A DNA stretch of 52,036 nt, from positions 1-52,036 of the forward strand of contig CALXRC010000003.1 of assembly GCA_944390865.1 (NCBI GenBank), written 5' to 3'. The stretch is from an uncultured Spirochaetales bacterium. GTDB taxonomy: Bacteria; Spirochaetota; Spirochaetia; Sphaerochaetales; Sphaerochaetaceae. The notes under the pieces were generated by a model that made no database searches, was not told where the DNA came from, and saw only the letters and a program-made list of their open reading frames with translations. Shown in pieces: positions 1-7,872 of this stretch; position 1 is the first letter of the stretch; each line of letters starts with the position of its first letter. A program made the translations under genes and the position numbers.

Positions 1-257
1 TAGAGGTGATGCCTGACCATGTCCATCTTTTTCTGGAAGCCTCTCCCGATGAAGCACCATCGACAATTGCAAGAACGCTGAAGTCGATTTCCGCTGTCCA
101 CATCTTCACAGCCTTTCCGAAGCTCAAGGAACGCAAGTTCTGGGGCTCCGGTCTCTGGTCCCGTGGCTGCTATTACGGAAGCGTTGGTGCCGTTACTGAA
201 GAGAGTGTGAAGAAGTATATTGAAAACCAGAAGTCGAACATCGGAGGTACCGAATGA
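1..257 (+). CDS. tnpA: IS200/IS605-family transposase TnpA (Y1 HUH), C-terminal part
   Basis: The reading frame is already open at the window edge, so the N-terminus lies outside; the in-frame GTG at 6 is not a real start. The visible 83 residues begin at the HUH metal-binding motif (PDHVHLFLEA) and include the conserved stretch FWGSGLWSRGCYYGS. The helix SVKKYIENQK carries the expected catalytic Tyr, with Gln four residues later, as in IS608 and ISDra2 TnpA. The family catalyses single-strand excision and insertion through a 5'-phosphotyrosine intermediate at subterminal hairpins. The HUH motif, the Tyr and the normal C-terminal length are present, so this part of the enzyme looks intact. 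The stop overlaps the next start as ATGA. No TnpB is seen downstream, so this is an IS200-like (TnpA-only) element or an IS605 element with TnpB on the unseen side. Confidence 0.88.
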   Translation, partial: EVMPDHVHLFLEASPDEAPSTIARTLKSISAVHIFTAFPKLKERKFWGSGLWSRGCYYGSVGAVTEESVKKYIENQKSNIGGTE

Positions 258-451
258 AAAAATGTCCAATATGCGGCAAAGAAATGCTCAGGGGAACAGT
301 CATATCGTCAGGGAGCATGCCATTCAGCACGAATGTCATATTCAAGCCTGACAAGAATGATGGGTGTTCCAACCTTATTCTGGAAAAGGAAGCGGACGCT
401 TATATCTGTATGGATTGTGGCCAGATATTTGCGATATACAAAGTGAAATGA
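254..451 (+). CDS. small zinc-ribbon protein (DUF6487-like)
   Basis: A 65-residue protein starting with MKKCPICGKEM and ending with a second knuckle, YICMDCGQIF. The two CxxC pairs should bind one structural zinc. The overall plan (CPxCGKEM near the N-terminus, a middle segment with SSGSMPF, CxxCG at the end) resembles the small DUF6487-type zinc-ribbon proteins common in Clostridia and gut anaerobes, whose role is unknown. Its ATG overlaps the TnpA stop by 4 nt (ATGA), so it may be translated by coupling to the transposase frame. It could be a resident gene whose upstream part was displaced by the insertion, or cargo. Family assignment is from memory of the motif. Confidence 0.65.
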   Translation: MKKCPICGKEMLRGTVISSGSMPFSTNVIFKPDKNDGCSNLILEKEADAYICMDCGQIFAIYKVK

Positions 452-455
452 TTGC

Positions 456-502
456 TGCCGCATTCATCCTGCAGGACTAGCCTGGCAGGTTTTCTTGCGG
501 CA
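456..502. terminator. imperfect hairpin after the transposase/zinc-ribbon pair
   Basis: Outer arms TGCCGC (456-461) and GCGGCA (497-502) enclose inner arms CCTGC and GCAGG. A T-containing stretch follows (ACTTTTATAAAATT). It can be read as a weak terminator. Alternatively it is a subterminal hairpin of the IS200/IS605 element, whose right end would be expected near here. Confidence 0.4.
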
Positions 503-613
503 ACTTTTATAAAATTACGAAAAACTATAAAAGGTTACACACCATCATAAATTTGTTTGTTCTGTGTGCTTATTGTCAATTTCCAAACATAATCTTCATA
601 TAATTCATCTTTC

Positions 614-641
614 TTGACTCAACAAACATGTCTTTTATCTT
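614..641 (+). promoter_or_regulatory. candidate promoter of the porin-like gene
   Basis: TTGACT (614-619), 16-nt spacer, TATCTT (636-641). This predicts a leader of about 64 nt before the ATG at 712, which has a GGAG ribosome site at 701-704. A second TATAAT lies at 599-604 but has only a distant TTGTCA (573-578, 20-nt spacing), so more than one promoter is possible in this AT-rich stretch. Confidence 0.5.
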
Positions 642-711
642 GCTCTTCCATACATGCACACAAGGCAGAAAGACAATATGGACAAATTCTATCAAAAAAT
701 GGAGATTGAAC

Positions 712-1786
712 ATGAAAAGAATTCTTTCTGTTTTGCTGATTGCTCTTCTTGCAACTACAGCAGTATTTGCTGACTGGGCTTTCAGCGGTAACTTCGACAT
801 TTGGTTACACCTTTGGTTTTGATGGCGACACAACACTGACAACTATTGATGGTGATAACTCAGCTCCTGAAGCTGGTTTCCTCTACCTGAAGGGCGGCAA
901 CGAATATATCAGCTTTGATGTGCGCGGTGAGCTTGAAGTAGTAAATACTGGAGATAATGCTGGAAGTCTTGTAAGAGGCGGCGGTATCGGCATGACAGCA
1001 ACTCTCAATGCCACAAACCTCCTCAATCTGGCCTTTGGCCTTGAGCTTCCTGTCGACGTGAACTTCTACCTCGGCAACCAGAGCCCTGAGACAGATGCTG
1101 ACTATGCATATGCAGATCCAAGCGGAATCGATGACGAGATTTCTCTCGGCGCCTCAAGGAATATGTACCCGGCCGGTGTCAGCGTTGGCTATGGCTCACT
1201 CATCACAGGCTATGCCTATGCAGCTCTTGACATCCTTGACACCACAGGCAATGCCGGCGGCCTCTTTGAGATCAGGACAAACCCGATCGCAGGCGTGAGA
1301 GCCAACATCGGCTATGTCGCTTCTGCAGCAGAGACAGCTCAGGACTTCCAGGTCAGCGCTCTTGTCGACTTCGGTGAGCTCTTTGATCTAGGCTTCGGCC
1401 TTGACGTGTCAGCAAGCTATGTTGCAAACATCGACCACGCTGAAGACAACAGCCACTTCATGGCAGCTGTCACAGGTTCTTATGCAGGCTTCGGCGCTTA
1501 TGCTGAGTACGAATACTACAATGACACAGAGTCAGCTTCAACGCATGACAAGGAAAGCAACGTCTACTTCGGTGTTTCCTATGACCTTGCAACAGCTGTT
1601 CCTGTATCACTCGGTGCTGACCTTTCTCTGAAGGATGTTCAGGATGAGGATGCATTCAAAGTTGGCGGCGACGTAAGTGTCGGTCTTGCAATCCTCGACC
1701 TCAACCTCTATGCAGAGCTTGGTGTTGAAGACTTCTCAGACGGCGACACAGGCTATGTGACAGTAGGTACATACATCTACTTCTAA
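712..1786 (+). pseudogene. outer-membrane beta-barrel (porin-like) protein, single-base frameshift near codon 30
   Basis: Translation from the ATG at 712 gives a clear signal peptide (MKRILSVLLIALLATTAVFA) and then DWAFSGNFDI. This frame ends at 822. The rest of the protein continues without a stop in the next frame to 1786. Removing one T from the TTT at 800-802 joins the parts as NFDIGYTFGFDGD and gives a 357-residue protein. Alternating Gly/aromatic strands, a strand ending in YIYF at the C-terminus and acidic loops fit an outer-membrane barrel of the kind seen in spirochaetes; no specific family is recognised. The downstream frame has no further damage, so the shift is recent, a sequencing error, or a switch. 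A hairpin at 1823-1852 ends the unit. The TTG at 740 is not a credible start because it removes the signal peptide. Confidence 0.75.
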
Positions 1787-1822
1787 ATCTGTTTGGACAA
1801 ACATAAATAGTTTGAGACGACT

Positions 1823-1852
1823 GACAGCGGCGGCAATCTTGCTGCCGCTGTC
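1823..1852 (+). terminator. terminator after the porin-like gene
   Basis: Fourteen-base-pair stem with one G-T pair (GACAGCGGCGGCAA against TTGCTGCCGCTGTC), followed by a modest T-rich tail (TTTGCCTTTG). It separates the porin unit from the arginine operon. Confidence 0.75.
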
Positions 1853-1883
1853 TTTGCCTTTGCAAGTATATACACAAGTTTAA

Positions 1884-1895
1884 GAATTTTTATTC
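1884..1895. promoter_or_regulatory. candidate ARG box (ArgR/AhrC operator)
   Basis: The palindrome GAAT-TTTT-ATTC, flanked by A on each side and an A three bases further, matches the core TGAATwwwwATTCA used by ArgR-type repressors at 9 of 10 defined positions. It sits 7 nt upstream of the -35 box of argCJBD. No second box at the usual 3-bp spacing is obvious. No argR gene is in the window, so the regulator is inferred. Confidence 0.55.
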
Positions 1896-1902
1896 AATAA
1901 TC

Positions 1903-1931
1903 TTGGCATTTATCCTCAGTTTCTGTATATT
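1903..1931 (+). promoter_or_regulatory. argC promoter
   Basis: TTGGCA (1903-1908), 17-nt spacer, TATATT (1926-1931). Transcription would begin near 1938, leaving a short leader with a GAGGAGAAAG ribosome site before the ATG at 1954. Confidence 0.7.
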
Positions 1932-1953
1932 ATTGCATTATTGAGGAGAAAGA

Positions 1954-2991
1954 ATGATTAAAGCAGCTGTTTTGGGAGCTACAGGCTATGCCGGTGCAGA
2001 GCTTGTCAGAATACTCTCCCTTCACAAAGATGCAAGCCTTGTCTGGCTTGCCTCGCACTCTTACAGCGGAAAGAAGTTCAGCGATGTATATCCGATGATG
2101 AAGGGCCGCTGTGATCTTGTGCTTCAGGATGATGACATTGCCAAGGCTTCAGAAAATGCCGACGTGATTTTCCTGGCGCTTCCTGCAGGCCTGGCCGCAC
2201 AGTCTGTCACTCCTGAGCTGATCAGGTCAAAGGTCGTCATTGATCTTGGTGCGGACTTCCGTCTCAAGGACAGGAGCACATATGAGGCCTGGTATCATAA
2301 TCAGGCAGCTGATGAGGATCTGCTGGCAAAGGCTGTTTACGGTCTTGTCGAACTGCACAGGAAGGAAATAAAGAGCGCCAGCCTCATTGCGAATCCAGGC
2401 TGCTATACGACCTGTTCCATACTGACTCTTTATCCGCTTGTAAGAAACAGGCTGATTGAGACTGACACAATCGTAATTGATGCTAAAAGCGGAACAAGCG
2501 GAGCTGGACGCTCATCAAAGACAGACAACCTGTTCTGCGAGGTCAATGAGAACATCAAGCCTTATGGCGTGGCGGCCCACCGTCATACGCCTGAAATCGA
2601 ACAGGAGCTGAGTCTTGCTGCAGATGAGGACATAATACTGCAGTTCACGCCGCATCTTGTTCCGATGAACAGGGGTATTCTTGCAACCTGCTGTGCCCGT
2701 CTCAGGCCAGGAGTCGGCGAAGATGAGGTAAAAGCCGCTTACAGCGAATGCTACGGCAATGAGAGATTTGTCAGGCTCTGCAGCGATATTGTCCAGACAA
2801 AGAATGTCAAAGGCACGAACTATGCCGATATCTCATTCAGGATTGACAGAAGGACGGGGAACATCATTGCCATGGGCTGCATTGACAATCTCGTGAAAGG
2901 TGCTGCCGGACAGGCAGTGCAGAATATGAACGTGCGCTTCGGCTGCGATGAGGCGGAAGGACTTGATTTCCTTTCAGCCTGTACGTTTTGA
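1954..2991 (+). CDS. argC: N-acetyl-gamma-glutamyl-phosphate reductase
   Basis: 345 residues, the normal length. NADPH-dependent reduction of N-acetylglutamyl phosphate to the semialdehyde, third step of the acetylated arginine route, cytoplasmic. The N-terminal Rossmann motif is GATGYAGAEL (8-17). The catalytic cysteine is in NPGCYTT (Cys150). Conserved segments such as SGTSGAGR and the HRHTPEIEQE segment with its active-site His are present. It is the first gene of argCJBD, with a good ribosome site (GAGGAGAAAG). argJ starts 10 nt after its stop. Probably repressed by arginine through the box at 1884-1895. Confidence 0.96.
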   Translation: MIKAAVLGATGYAGAELVRILSLHKDASLVWLASHSYSGKKFSDVYPMMKGRCDLVLQDDDIAKASENADVIFLALPAGLAAQSVTPELIRSKVVIDLGADFRLKDRSTYEAWYHNQAADEDLLAKAVYGLVELHRKEIKSASLIANPGCYTTCSILTLYPLVRNRLIETDTIVIDAKSGTSGAGRSSKTDNLFCEVNENIKPYGVAAHRHTPEIEQELSLAADEDIILQFTPHLVPMNRGILATCCARLRPGVGEDEVKAAYSECYGNERFVRLCSDIVQTKNVKGTNYADISFRIDRRTGNIIAMGCIDNLVKGAAGQAVQNMNVRFGCDEAEGLDFLSACTF

Positions 2992-3001
2992 GGAAAAATT
3001 T

Positions 3002-4210
3002 ATGAAGATAATAAACGGAGGAATAACAAGTCCTAAAGGATTCAAGGCTGCCGGAATACATGCCGGACTGAAGAAATCGAAGCTGGATATGGCCATGATT
3101 GTGAGTGAAACAGAGGCGGTCTCAGCCGGTGCCTTCACCACAAACGTTGTCAAGGCAGCTCCAGTGATCTGGGACAGGAAGATTCTTGAGAAAGGCAGTG
3201 CAAGAGCCATTGTCGTCAACAGCGGAAATGCAAATGCCTGCACAGGAGAGCAGGGACTGGCTGATGCCAGGACAATGGCAGAGGAAACAGCCGGCTGCCT
3301 CGGCTGCAGTGCTGACAGCGTCTTCGTCGCATCGACGGGTGTCATCGGCGTCAATCTCGATATGGAAAAGATCAGCAGGGGAATCTCTGTTCTTGCTTCT
3401 TCTCTGGGAGCTGACGGCGATGCTGCCGCCAGGGCGATTCTCACGACTGACACCGTGAAAAAGGAAGCGGCTGTCACAGTTGAGATTGACGGCAGGACAG
3501 TCACGATAGCAGGCATTGCGAAAGGCTCGGGAATGATTCATCCGAACATGGCGACAATGCTGTGCTTCATCACAACCGATGCAGCAGTCAGCCGTCAGGC
3601 CCTCCAGTCAATGCTGGGACGCGGGATCAGCGATACTTTCAATATGATAAGCGTTGACGGCGACACATCCACAAATGACTCTGTGATCGTTCTTGCCAAC
3701 GGCATGGCAGGCAACAGCCTGCTTGAGGAAGGCAGTGACGGCTTTTCTGTCTTTGAGGAGGCTTTCACTTACGTGCTCGGCCAGCTTGCCCGAATGATCG
3801 TCAGGGACGGGGAGGGTGCTGGACGCTTCATCCAGATGAAAGTTACAGGAGCAAAGAGCAAGACTGATGCCGCTCTCATGGCCCGCAGCGTGGTCTCTTC
3901 ATCGCTGGTGAAGGCTGCGTTCTTCGGAGCAGATGCCAACTGGGGAAGAATACTGTGCGCCATGGGCTATTCGAAGGCGGACTTTGATCCTTTGCTGGTG
4001 GATCTGTCATTCTCCTCAGCCAAGGGTGAAATTCAGGTGCTCTCTGCAGGCAGGCCGCTTGCATTTGATGAAGGCAGGGCAAAGGAAATCCTGCTTGAGA
4101 AAGAGGTTTTCGCGACGGCTGACTGCCATCAGGGCAGCGCTGAGGCAGAAGCCTGGGGCTGCGATCTCACATACGACTATGTGAGGATAAACGGGGATTA
4201 CAGGAGCTGA
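3002..4210 (+). CDS. argJ: bifunctional glutamate N-acetyltransferase / amino-acid N-acetyltransferase
   Basis: 402 residues from the ATG at 3002, preceded by GAGGAA; an upstream in-frame ATG inside argC would add 18 unlikely residues. ArgJ transfers acetyl from N-acetylornithine to glutamate and, in bifunctional members, also acetylates glutamate from acetyl-CoA. The autocleavage site is visible in KGSGMIHPNMATMLCF: cleavage between Ala184 and Thr185 makes Thr185 the nucleophile of the beta chain. The C-terminus (YVRINGDYRS) is the family's usual ending. Its presence explains why neither argA nor argE is in the cluster. Whether it is mono- or bifunctional cannot be decided from sequence alone. 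Confidence 0.95.
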   Translation: MKIINGGITSPKGFKAAGIHAGLKKSKLDMAMIVSETEAVSAGAFTTNVVKAAPVIWDRKILEKGSARAIVVNSGNANACTGEQGLADARTMAEETAGCLGCSADSVFVASTGVIGVNLDMEKISRGISVLASSLGADGDAAARAILTTDTVKKEAAVTVEIDGRTVTIAGIAKGSGMIHPNMATMLCFITTDAAVSRQALQSMLGRGISDTFNMISVDGDTSTNDSVIVLANGMAGNSLLEEGSDGFSVFEEAFTYVLGQLARMIVRDGEGAGRFIQMKVTGAKSKTDAALMARSVVSSSLVKAAFFGADANWGRILCAMGYSKADFDPLLVDLSFSSAKGEIQVLSAGRPLAFDEGRAKEILLEKEVFATADCHQGSAEAEAWGCDLTYDYVRINGDYRS

Positions 4211-4212
4211 GA

Positions 4213-5094
4213 ATGTACGAGAAAGAGATGGATAAGGCTGCAGTGCTGATTGAGGCCATACCTTATATAAGGAAGTTCTCAGGCTCTACTGTGGTTGTGA
4301 AATACGGCGGCTCTGCCATGGTTGACGAGAAGCTTAAGAAGTCCGTCATCAAAGACATTGCCCTGCTGAAGTATATCGGACTTCACCCTGTCATCGTCCA
4401 TGGAGGCGGGAAGGAGATAACTGCGCTGCTTGACCGCCTCGGGAAGAAGAGCGAGTTTGTCGACGGGCTCAGAGTCACAGACAGGGAGACGGCAGAAGTG
4501 GCTGAGATGGTTCTTTCAGGCTCTATCGGAAAAAGCCTTGTCGAAAATCTGGAGGCTGTGGGCATCCCTGCCTGCGGAATAAGCGGGAAGGACGGCCATA
4601 CGCTGCTGGTAAGCAAGAAGCTTTTCGGCAGCGGCCTGGACATCGGATATGTAGGCCAGATTGAGAAAGTCGATACTCATCTGCTGATGACGCTGATTGA
4701 ATCCGGCTATGTCCCGGTGATCAGTCCTGTAGGCGTCGATGCGTTCAGCCAGACCTATAATATTAATGCTGACTATGCCGCAACAGCCATTGCAGGTGCG
4801 CTTAATGCGCAGAAACTTGTCTTTCTCACTGATGTGGAAGGCATTCTAAGGGACAAGAATGATCCGTCCTCTATCATCAGGAGAATGAATGTGAATGAAG
4901 CACAGAGCCTTATTGAGGAAGGCGTTATAAGAGGCGGCATGATTCCAAAGACAGAATGCTGCATTGACGCACTCAGGCGCGGGGTGAAGACAGTGCACGT
5001 GCTTGACGGCCGTCTTCCGCATTCGATGCTGCTTGAAATCTTTACGGCTGAGGGAATCGGTACAATGGTCGTTCCTGAAGGAGGTGCATGTTGA
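4213..5094 (+). CDS. argB: acetylglutamate kinase
   Basis: 293 residues, usual length. Phosphorylates N-acetylglutamate with ATP, second step of the pathway and the usual site of arginine feedback inhibition. The amino-acid kinase fold signatures are VVKYGGSAM near residue 28 and VHGGGKEI near residue 63. The NINADYAATAIA and RGGMIPK segments of the family are also present. It starts 2 nt after the argJ stop with CAGGAG as ribosome site. An N-terminal helix precedes the first strand (MYEKEMDKAAVLIEAIPYI), the type found in arginine-sensitive hexameric enzymes; feedback control is therefore likely but inferred. Confidence 0.96.
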   Translation: MYEKEMDKAAVLIEAIPYIRKFSGSTVVVKYGGSAMVDEKLKKSVIKDIALLKYIGLHPVIVHGGGKEITALLDRLGKKSEFVDGLRVTDRETAEVAEMVLSGSIGKSLVENLEAVGIPACGISGKDGHTLLVSKKLFGSGLDIGYVGQIEKVDTHLLMTLIESGYVPVISPVGVDAFSQTYNINADYAATAIAGALNAQKLVFLTDVEGILRDKNDPSSIIRRMNVNEAQSLIEEGVIRGGMIPKTECCIDALRRGVKTVHVLDGRLPHSMLLEIFTAEGIGTMVVPEGGAC

Positions 5095-6278
5095 CTAACA
5101 GTGAAGTTGTCTCTCTCGCGAAAAAAAACTACATGAACAACTATGCCCAGGCGCCTGTGGCAATAAAGAGCGGCCGGGGCATGATACTCACAGATGAGGA
5201 TGGAAAAGAGTATCTGGACTTTGTCTCAGGCATTGCCGTCAACGCGCTGGGCTATGCTGATGAGGATATAAGAAAAGCGCTGCTTGAAGTGCTGGATGAA
5301 GGCGTGCTGCATACATCCAATCTCTATTACAACAGACGCGCTGCTGAAGCTGCGGCAAAGCTGAACGAACTTGCGGGGTCAAGACAGGTCTTCTTCTGCA
5401 ACAGCGGAGCAGAGGCCAATGAGGCGGCTCTGAAGATGGCAAGAAAGAGGGGAAGCGCAAAAGGAAAGAGCAGGATCATTTCTTTCCGCGACTCCTTTCA
5501 CGGGCGCACATATGGAGCTGTCACGCTGACAGGGCAGGACAAATACCACAAGGGCTTTGCTCCGATGCTTCCTGACGTGCAGTATGCTGTCTACAATGAT
5601 CTGGACAGCGTGCGGGCCCTGATGGACGAGACAGTGGCCGCAGTCTTTGCTGAGCCTGTTCAGGGCGAGGGCGGCATCATTCCTGCAGACAAGAGCTTTC
5701 TCAAGGGGCTCAGGGAACTGTGCAGCCAGTATGACGCACTGCTGATCTTCGATGAGGTCCAGTGCGGCATCGGACGAACTGGCAGGCCGTTCTGCTTTCA
5801 GCACTATGGCATTGCCCCTGATATCCTGACTGCTGCAAAGGCGCTTGGAGGCGGCCTTCCCATGGGTGCAGTGCTGGCTTTTGACAGGGCTGCGGATATC
5901 TTCTCACCAGGTGATCATGCTGCTACTTTCGGAGGCAATGTTGCCGCTGCGGCTCTTGCTCTTGTGGTCCTTTCAAAGCTTGACAGTCTCTGCCCTCATG
6001 TGGAGACAGAGGGAGCCTTCCTGCATGAAAGGCTGGAAGCGCTTGTTCTCAGACACCCTGACAGGGCAGCCGGAGCCAGAGGACTGGGCTTCATGCAGGG
6101 CCTTGTGCTTAAGGTCAGTGTACCGGCTGTCGTCGCCGCATGCAGGGAAAAAGGCCTCCTTGTCTGTTCTGCCGGCCATGACGTGCTGCGTCTTGTTCCT
6201 CCGCTGATTGCGTCGCGCTCTGACATTGACAAGGCTGTCAGCATAATTGATGAAGTCCTGAGTGAATTTAAAGACTGA
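5088..6278 (+). CDS. argD: acetylornithine aminotransferase
   Basis: 396 residues; class III PLP aminotransferase converting N-acetylglutamate semialdehyde to N-acetylornithine with glutamate as donor. Lys251 in LTAAKALGGGLPMGA is the PLP lysine. NSGAEANEAALKMAR (105-119), the FHGRTYG motif and the cofactor Asp in FDEVQCGIGRTG are intact. The start ATG overlaps the end of argB by 7 nt, with GGAGGT just upstream inside argB, so translation is coupled. It closes the operon; argF, argG and argH are not in the window. It could also serve lysine biosynthesis as DapC, as many ArgD enzymes do. Confidence 0.95.
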   Translation: MLTNSEVVSLAKKNYMNNYAQAPVAIKSGRGMILTDEDGKEYLDFVSGIAVNALGYADEDIRKALLEVLDEGVLHTSNLYYNRRAAEAAAKLNELAGSRQVFFCNSGAEANEAALKMARKRGSAKGKSRIISFRDSFHGRTYGAVTLTGQDKYHKGFAPMLPDVQYAVYNDLDSVRALMDETVAAVFAEPVQGEGGIIPADKSFLKGLRELCSQYDALLIFDEVQCGIGRTGRPFCFQHYGIAPDILTAAKALGGGLPMGAVLAFDRAADIFSPGDHAATFGGNVAAAALALVVLSKLDSLCPHVETEGAFLHERLEALVLRHPDRAAGARGLGFMQGLVLKVSVPAVVAACREKGLLVCSAGHDVLRLVPPLIASRSDIDKAVSIIDEVLSEFKD

Positions 6279-6294
6279 TGTATATTGCTTCGAT

Positions 6295-6318
6295 TTTTAT
6301 TCATATTTGTGAATAAAA
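6295..6318. promoter_or_regulatory. perfect 9-bp inverted repeat upstream of the lyase promoter
   Basis: TTTTATTCA (6295-6303), 6-nt centre, TGAATAAAA (6310-6318). It ends 3 nt before the -35 box of the next gene. It may be an operator, or an AT-rich terminator-like hairpin for argD. The half-sites are in the opposite order to an ARG box. Confidence 0.45.
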
Positions 6319-6321
6319 TGT

Positions 6322-6350
6322 TTGACTATCTGCTTCCTTGGCGAGACAAT
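6322..6350 (+). promoter_or_regulatory. promoter of the tryptophanase/TPL-type lyase
   Basis: TTGACT (6322-6327), 17-nt spacer, GACAAT (6345-6350). The start site would be near 6357, giving a leader of about 13 nt that contains AAAGGAGG. There is no room for a tnaC-type leader peptide. Confidence 0.6.
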
Positions 6351-6369
6351 TGATCTAAAAGGAGGCAGT

Positions 6370-7815
6370 ATGTCATTAGTCCGTTTCTATACCGGAGACA
6401 GTATTCCCTTAGAGCTTCACAAGGTCAGGATTGTGCAGAAGCTTGATCTTGTGCCTGTCGAACAGCGGGCCAGAGCCATGGCTGAAGCAGGTTACAACAC
6501 CTTTCTGCTCAAAAACAAAGACATTTATCTTGATATGCTCACAGACAGCGGAGTGAATGCCATGAGCGACAGACAGCTGGCTGCGATGATGATTGCCGAT
6601 GACAGCTATGCAGGCTCTGCAACATTCACAAGGCTGACGGACAGACTTGAGGAAATCTTCGGCACCAAATATTTTCTTCCGGCACATCAGGGCAGGGCGG
6701 CTGAGAATATCCTTGCAATGACTTTCGTGAAGCCCGGATCCGTGATACCGATGAACTATCATTTCACGACAACAAAGGCCCATATCACAAGGCTTGGAGG
6801 CAGAGTTGAGGAGCTCATCTGCGATGAAGGCGTGAAGCTGACAAGCAGCTGTCCGTTCAAAGGCAACTTTGATCTGGAAAAACTGGAGGAGCTGTTCAGG
6901 AAAGAAGGTGGAAACATCCCGTTTGTCAGGATCGAGGCCGGGACAAACCTTATCGGCGGCCAGCCTCTCTCGCTTGAGAACATGCTTGCCGTCGCGGACA
7001 TTGTCCATCGTCATGGCAGCCTTGTTGTCATGGATGCCAGCCTGCTTCAGGACAATCTCTATTTCATCAAGACAAGGGAAGAGATGGCCCGTGACATGAC
7101 AATCCGCCAGATCACGCGGATGATTGCTGACAGAATGGACATCATCTACTTCTCTGCCCGCAAGCTTGGCTTTGCCAGAGGAGGCGGCATCTGCATGCAT
7201 GACAAAGCTCTGTTTTCAAAGATGAGAGAGCTTGTGCCGATGTTTGAAGGCTTTCTGACTTACGGGGGCATGAGCGTGCGCGAGATGGAAGCCATGACGG
7301 TCGGCCTTGAGGAGACGATGGATCCTGATGTCATTTCACAGGGGCCTCTGTTCATACAGTACATGACAGATGAGCTGATCCGCCTCGGCGTGCCTGTGGT
7401 AACTCCGCCGGGAGGCCTTGGCTGCCATCTTGATGCAAGCCGCTTCATTCCGCAGGTCAGGCAGGAAGAGTACCCTGCCGCCGCCCTTGCCGCAGCGCTC
7501 TTCATAGCCGGAGGAATAAGGGGCATGGAAAGAGGAACAGTATCAGAACAGAGGGAAGCAGACGGAAGCGAACATCTGGCGGCTGTTGAGCTGCTGCGCC
7601 TTGCCCTTCCGAGGAGGGTCTTCACTCTTTCACAGGTCAAATATGCAGTCGACAGGATCAAATGGCTGTATGACAACAGGCAGCTTATCGGAGGACTGCG
7701 CTTTACAGACGAACCTTCATCACTGCGCTTTTTCTTCGGGCTGCTTGAGCCTGTATCGCCATGGCCGGAAAGCCTTGTCAGGGCTTTCAGAAGGGACTTC
7801 GGCGACAGCCTGTGA
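6370..7815 (+). CDS. tryptophanase / tyrosine phenol-lyase family beta-eliminating lyase
   Basis: 481 residues from the ATG at 6370 (AAGGAGG four bases before). PLP enzyme family that splits tryptophan or tyrosine into indole or phenol, pyruvate and ammonia. Lys255 aligns with the PLP lysine, Tyr80, Arg109 and Asn183 with active-site residues, and Arg400 with the carboxylate-binding Arg404 of Citrobacter TPL. Arg378 in MERG aligns with TPL Arg381, a phenol-side residue replaced in tryptophanase, which hints at TPL-like chemistry. Two positions are odd: the Arg that contacts the PLP oxygen (DATR in TPL) is Leu215 here (DASL), and the Lys before the PLP lysine is Arg254. I believe related proteins in other anaerobes share these changes but cannot check. 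Substrate is open: tyrosine, tryptophan, cysteine or serine. Own promoter and terminator, so monocistronic. Confidence 0.85.
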   Translation: MSLVRFYTGDSIPLELHKVRIVQKLDLVPVEQRARAMAEAGYNTFLLKNKDIYLDMLTDSGVNAMSDRQLAAMMIADDSYAGSATFTRLTDRLEEIFGTKYFLPAHQGRAAENILAMTFVKPGSVIPMNYHFTTTKAHITRLGGRVEELICDEGVKLTSSCPFKGNFDLEKLEELFRKEGGNIPFVRIEAGTNLIGGQPLSLENMLAVADIVHRHGSLVVMDASLLQDNLYFIKTREEMARDMTIRQITRMIADRMDIIYFSARKLGFARGGGICMHDKALFSKMRELVPMFEGFLTYGGMSVREMEAMTVGLEETMDPDVISQGPLFIQYMTDELIRLGVPVVTPPGGLGCHLDASRFIPQVRQEEYPAAALAAALFIAGGIRGMERGTVSEQREADGSEHLAAVELLRLALPRRVFTLSQVKYAVDRIKWLYDNRQLIGGLRFTDEPSSLRFFFGLLEPVSPWPESLVRAFRRDFGDSL

Positions 7816-7838
7816 CAGGATGAGTGTATAAGTGAGGG

Positions 7839-7872
7839 GCTGCAGAGTGCTGCAGCTTCTCTTTTTCTTTTT
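7839..7872 (+). terminator. terminator after the lyase
   Basis: GCTGCA (7839-7844), 6-nt loop, TGCAGC (7851-7856), followed by TTCTCTTTTTCTTTTT. The stem is short but the T tract is strong. Confidence 0.75.

Noticed and set aside
740..1786. Barrel protein starting at the TTG at 740
   Set aside because: It would lack the signal peptide, which lies in the other frame from 712; the two frames join by removing one T, so this is one frameshifted gene.
6295..6318. Second ARG box
   Set aside because: Half-sites are ATTCA then TGAAT, the reverse of the ArgR order, with a 6-nt centre.
6409..7200. 263-codon open frame on the minus strand inside the lyase gene
   Set aside because: Antisense shadow of a well-conserved PLP enzyme; product has no family pattern. 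The same applies to long antisense frames inside valS (48258-49040) and argJ.
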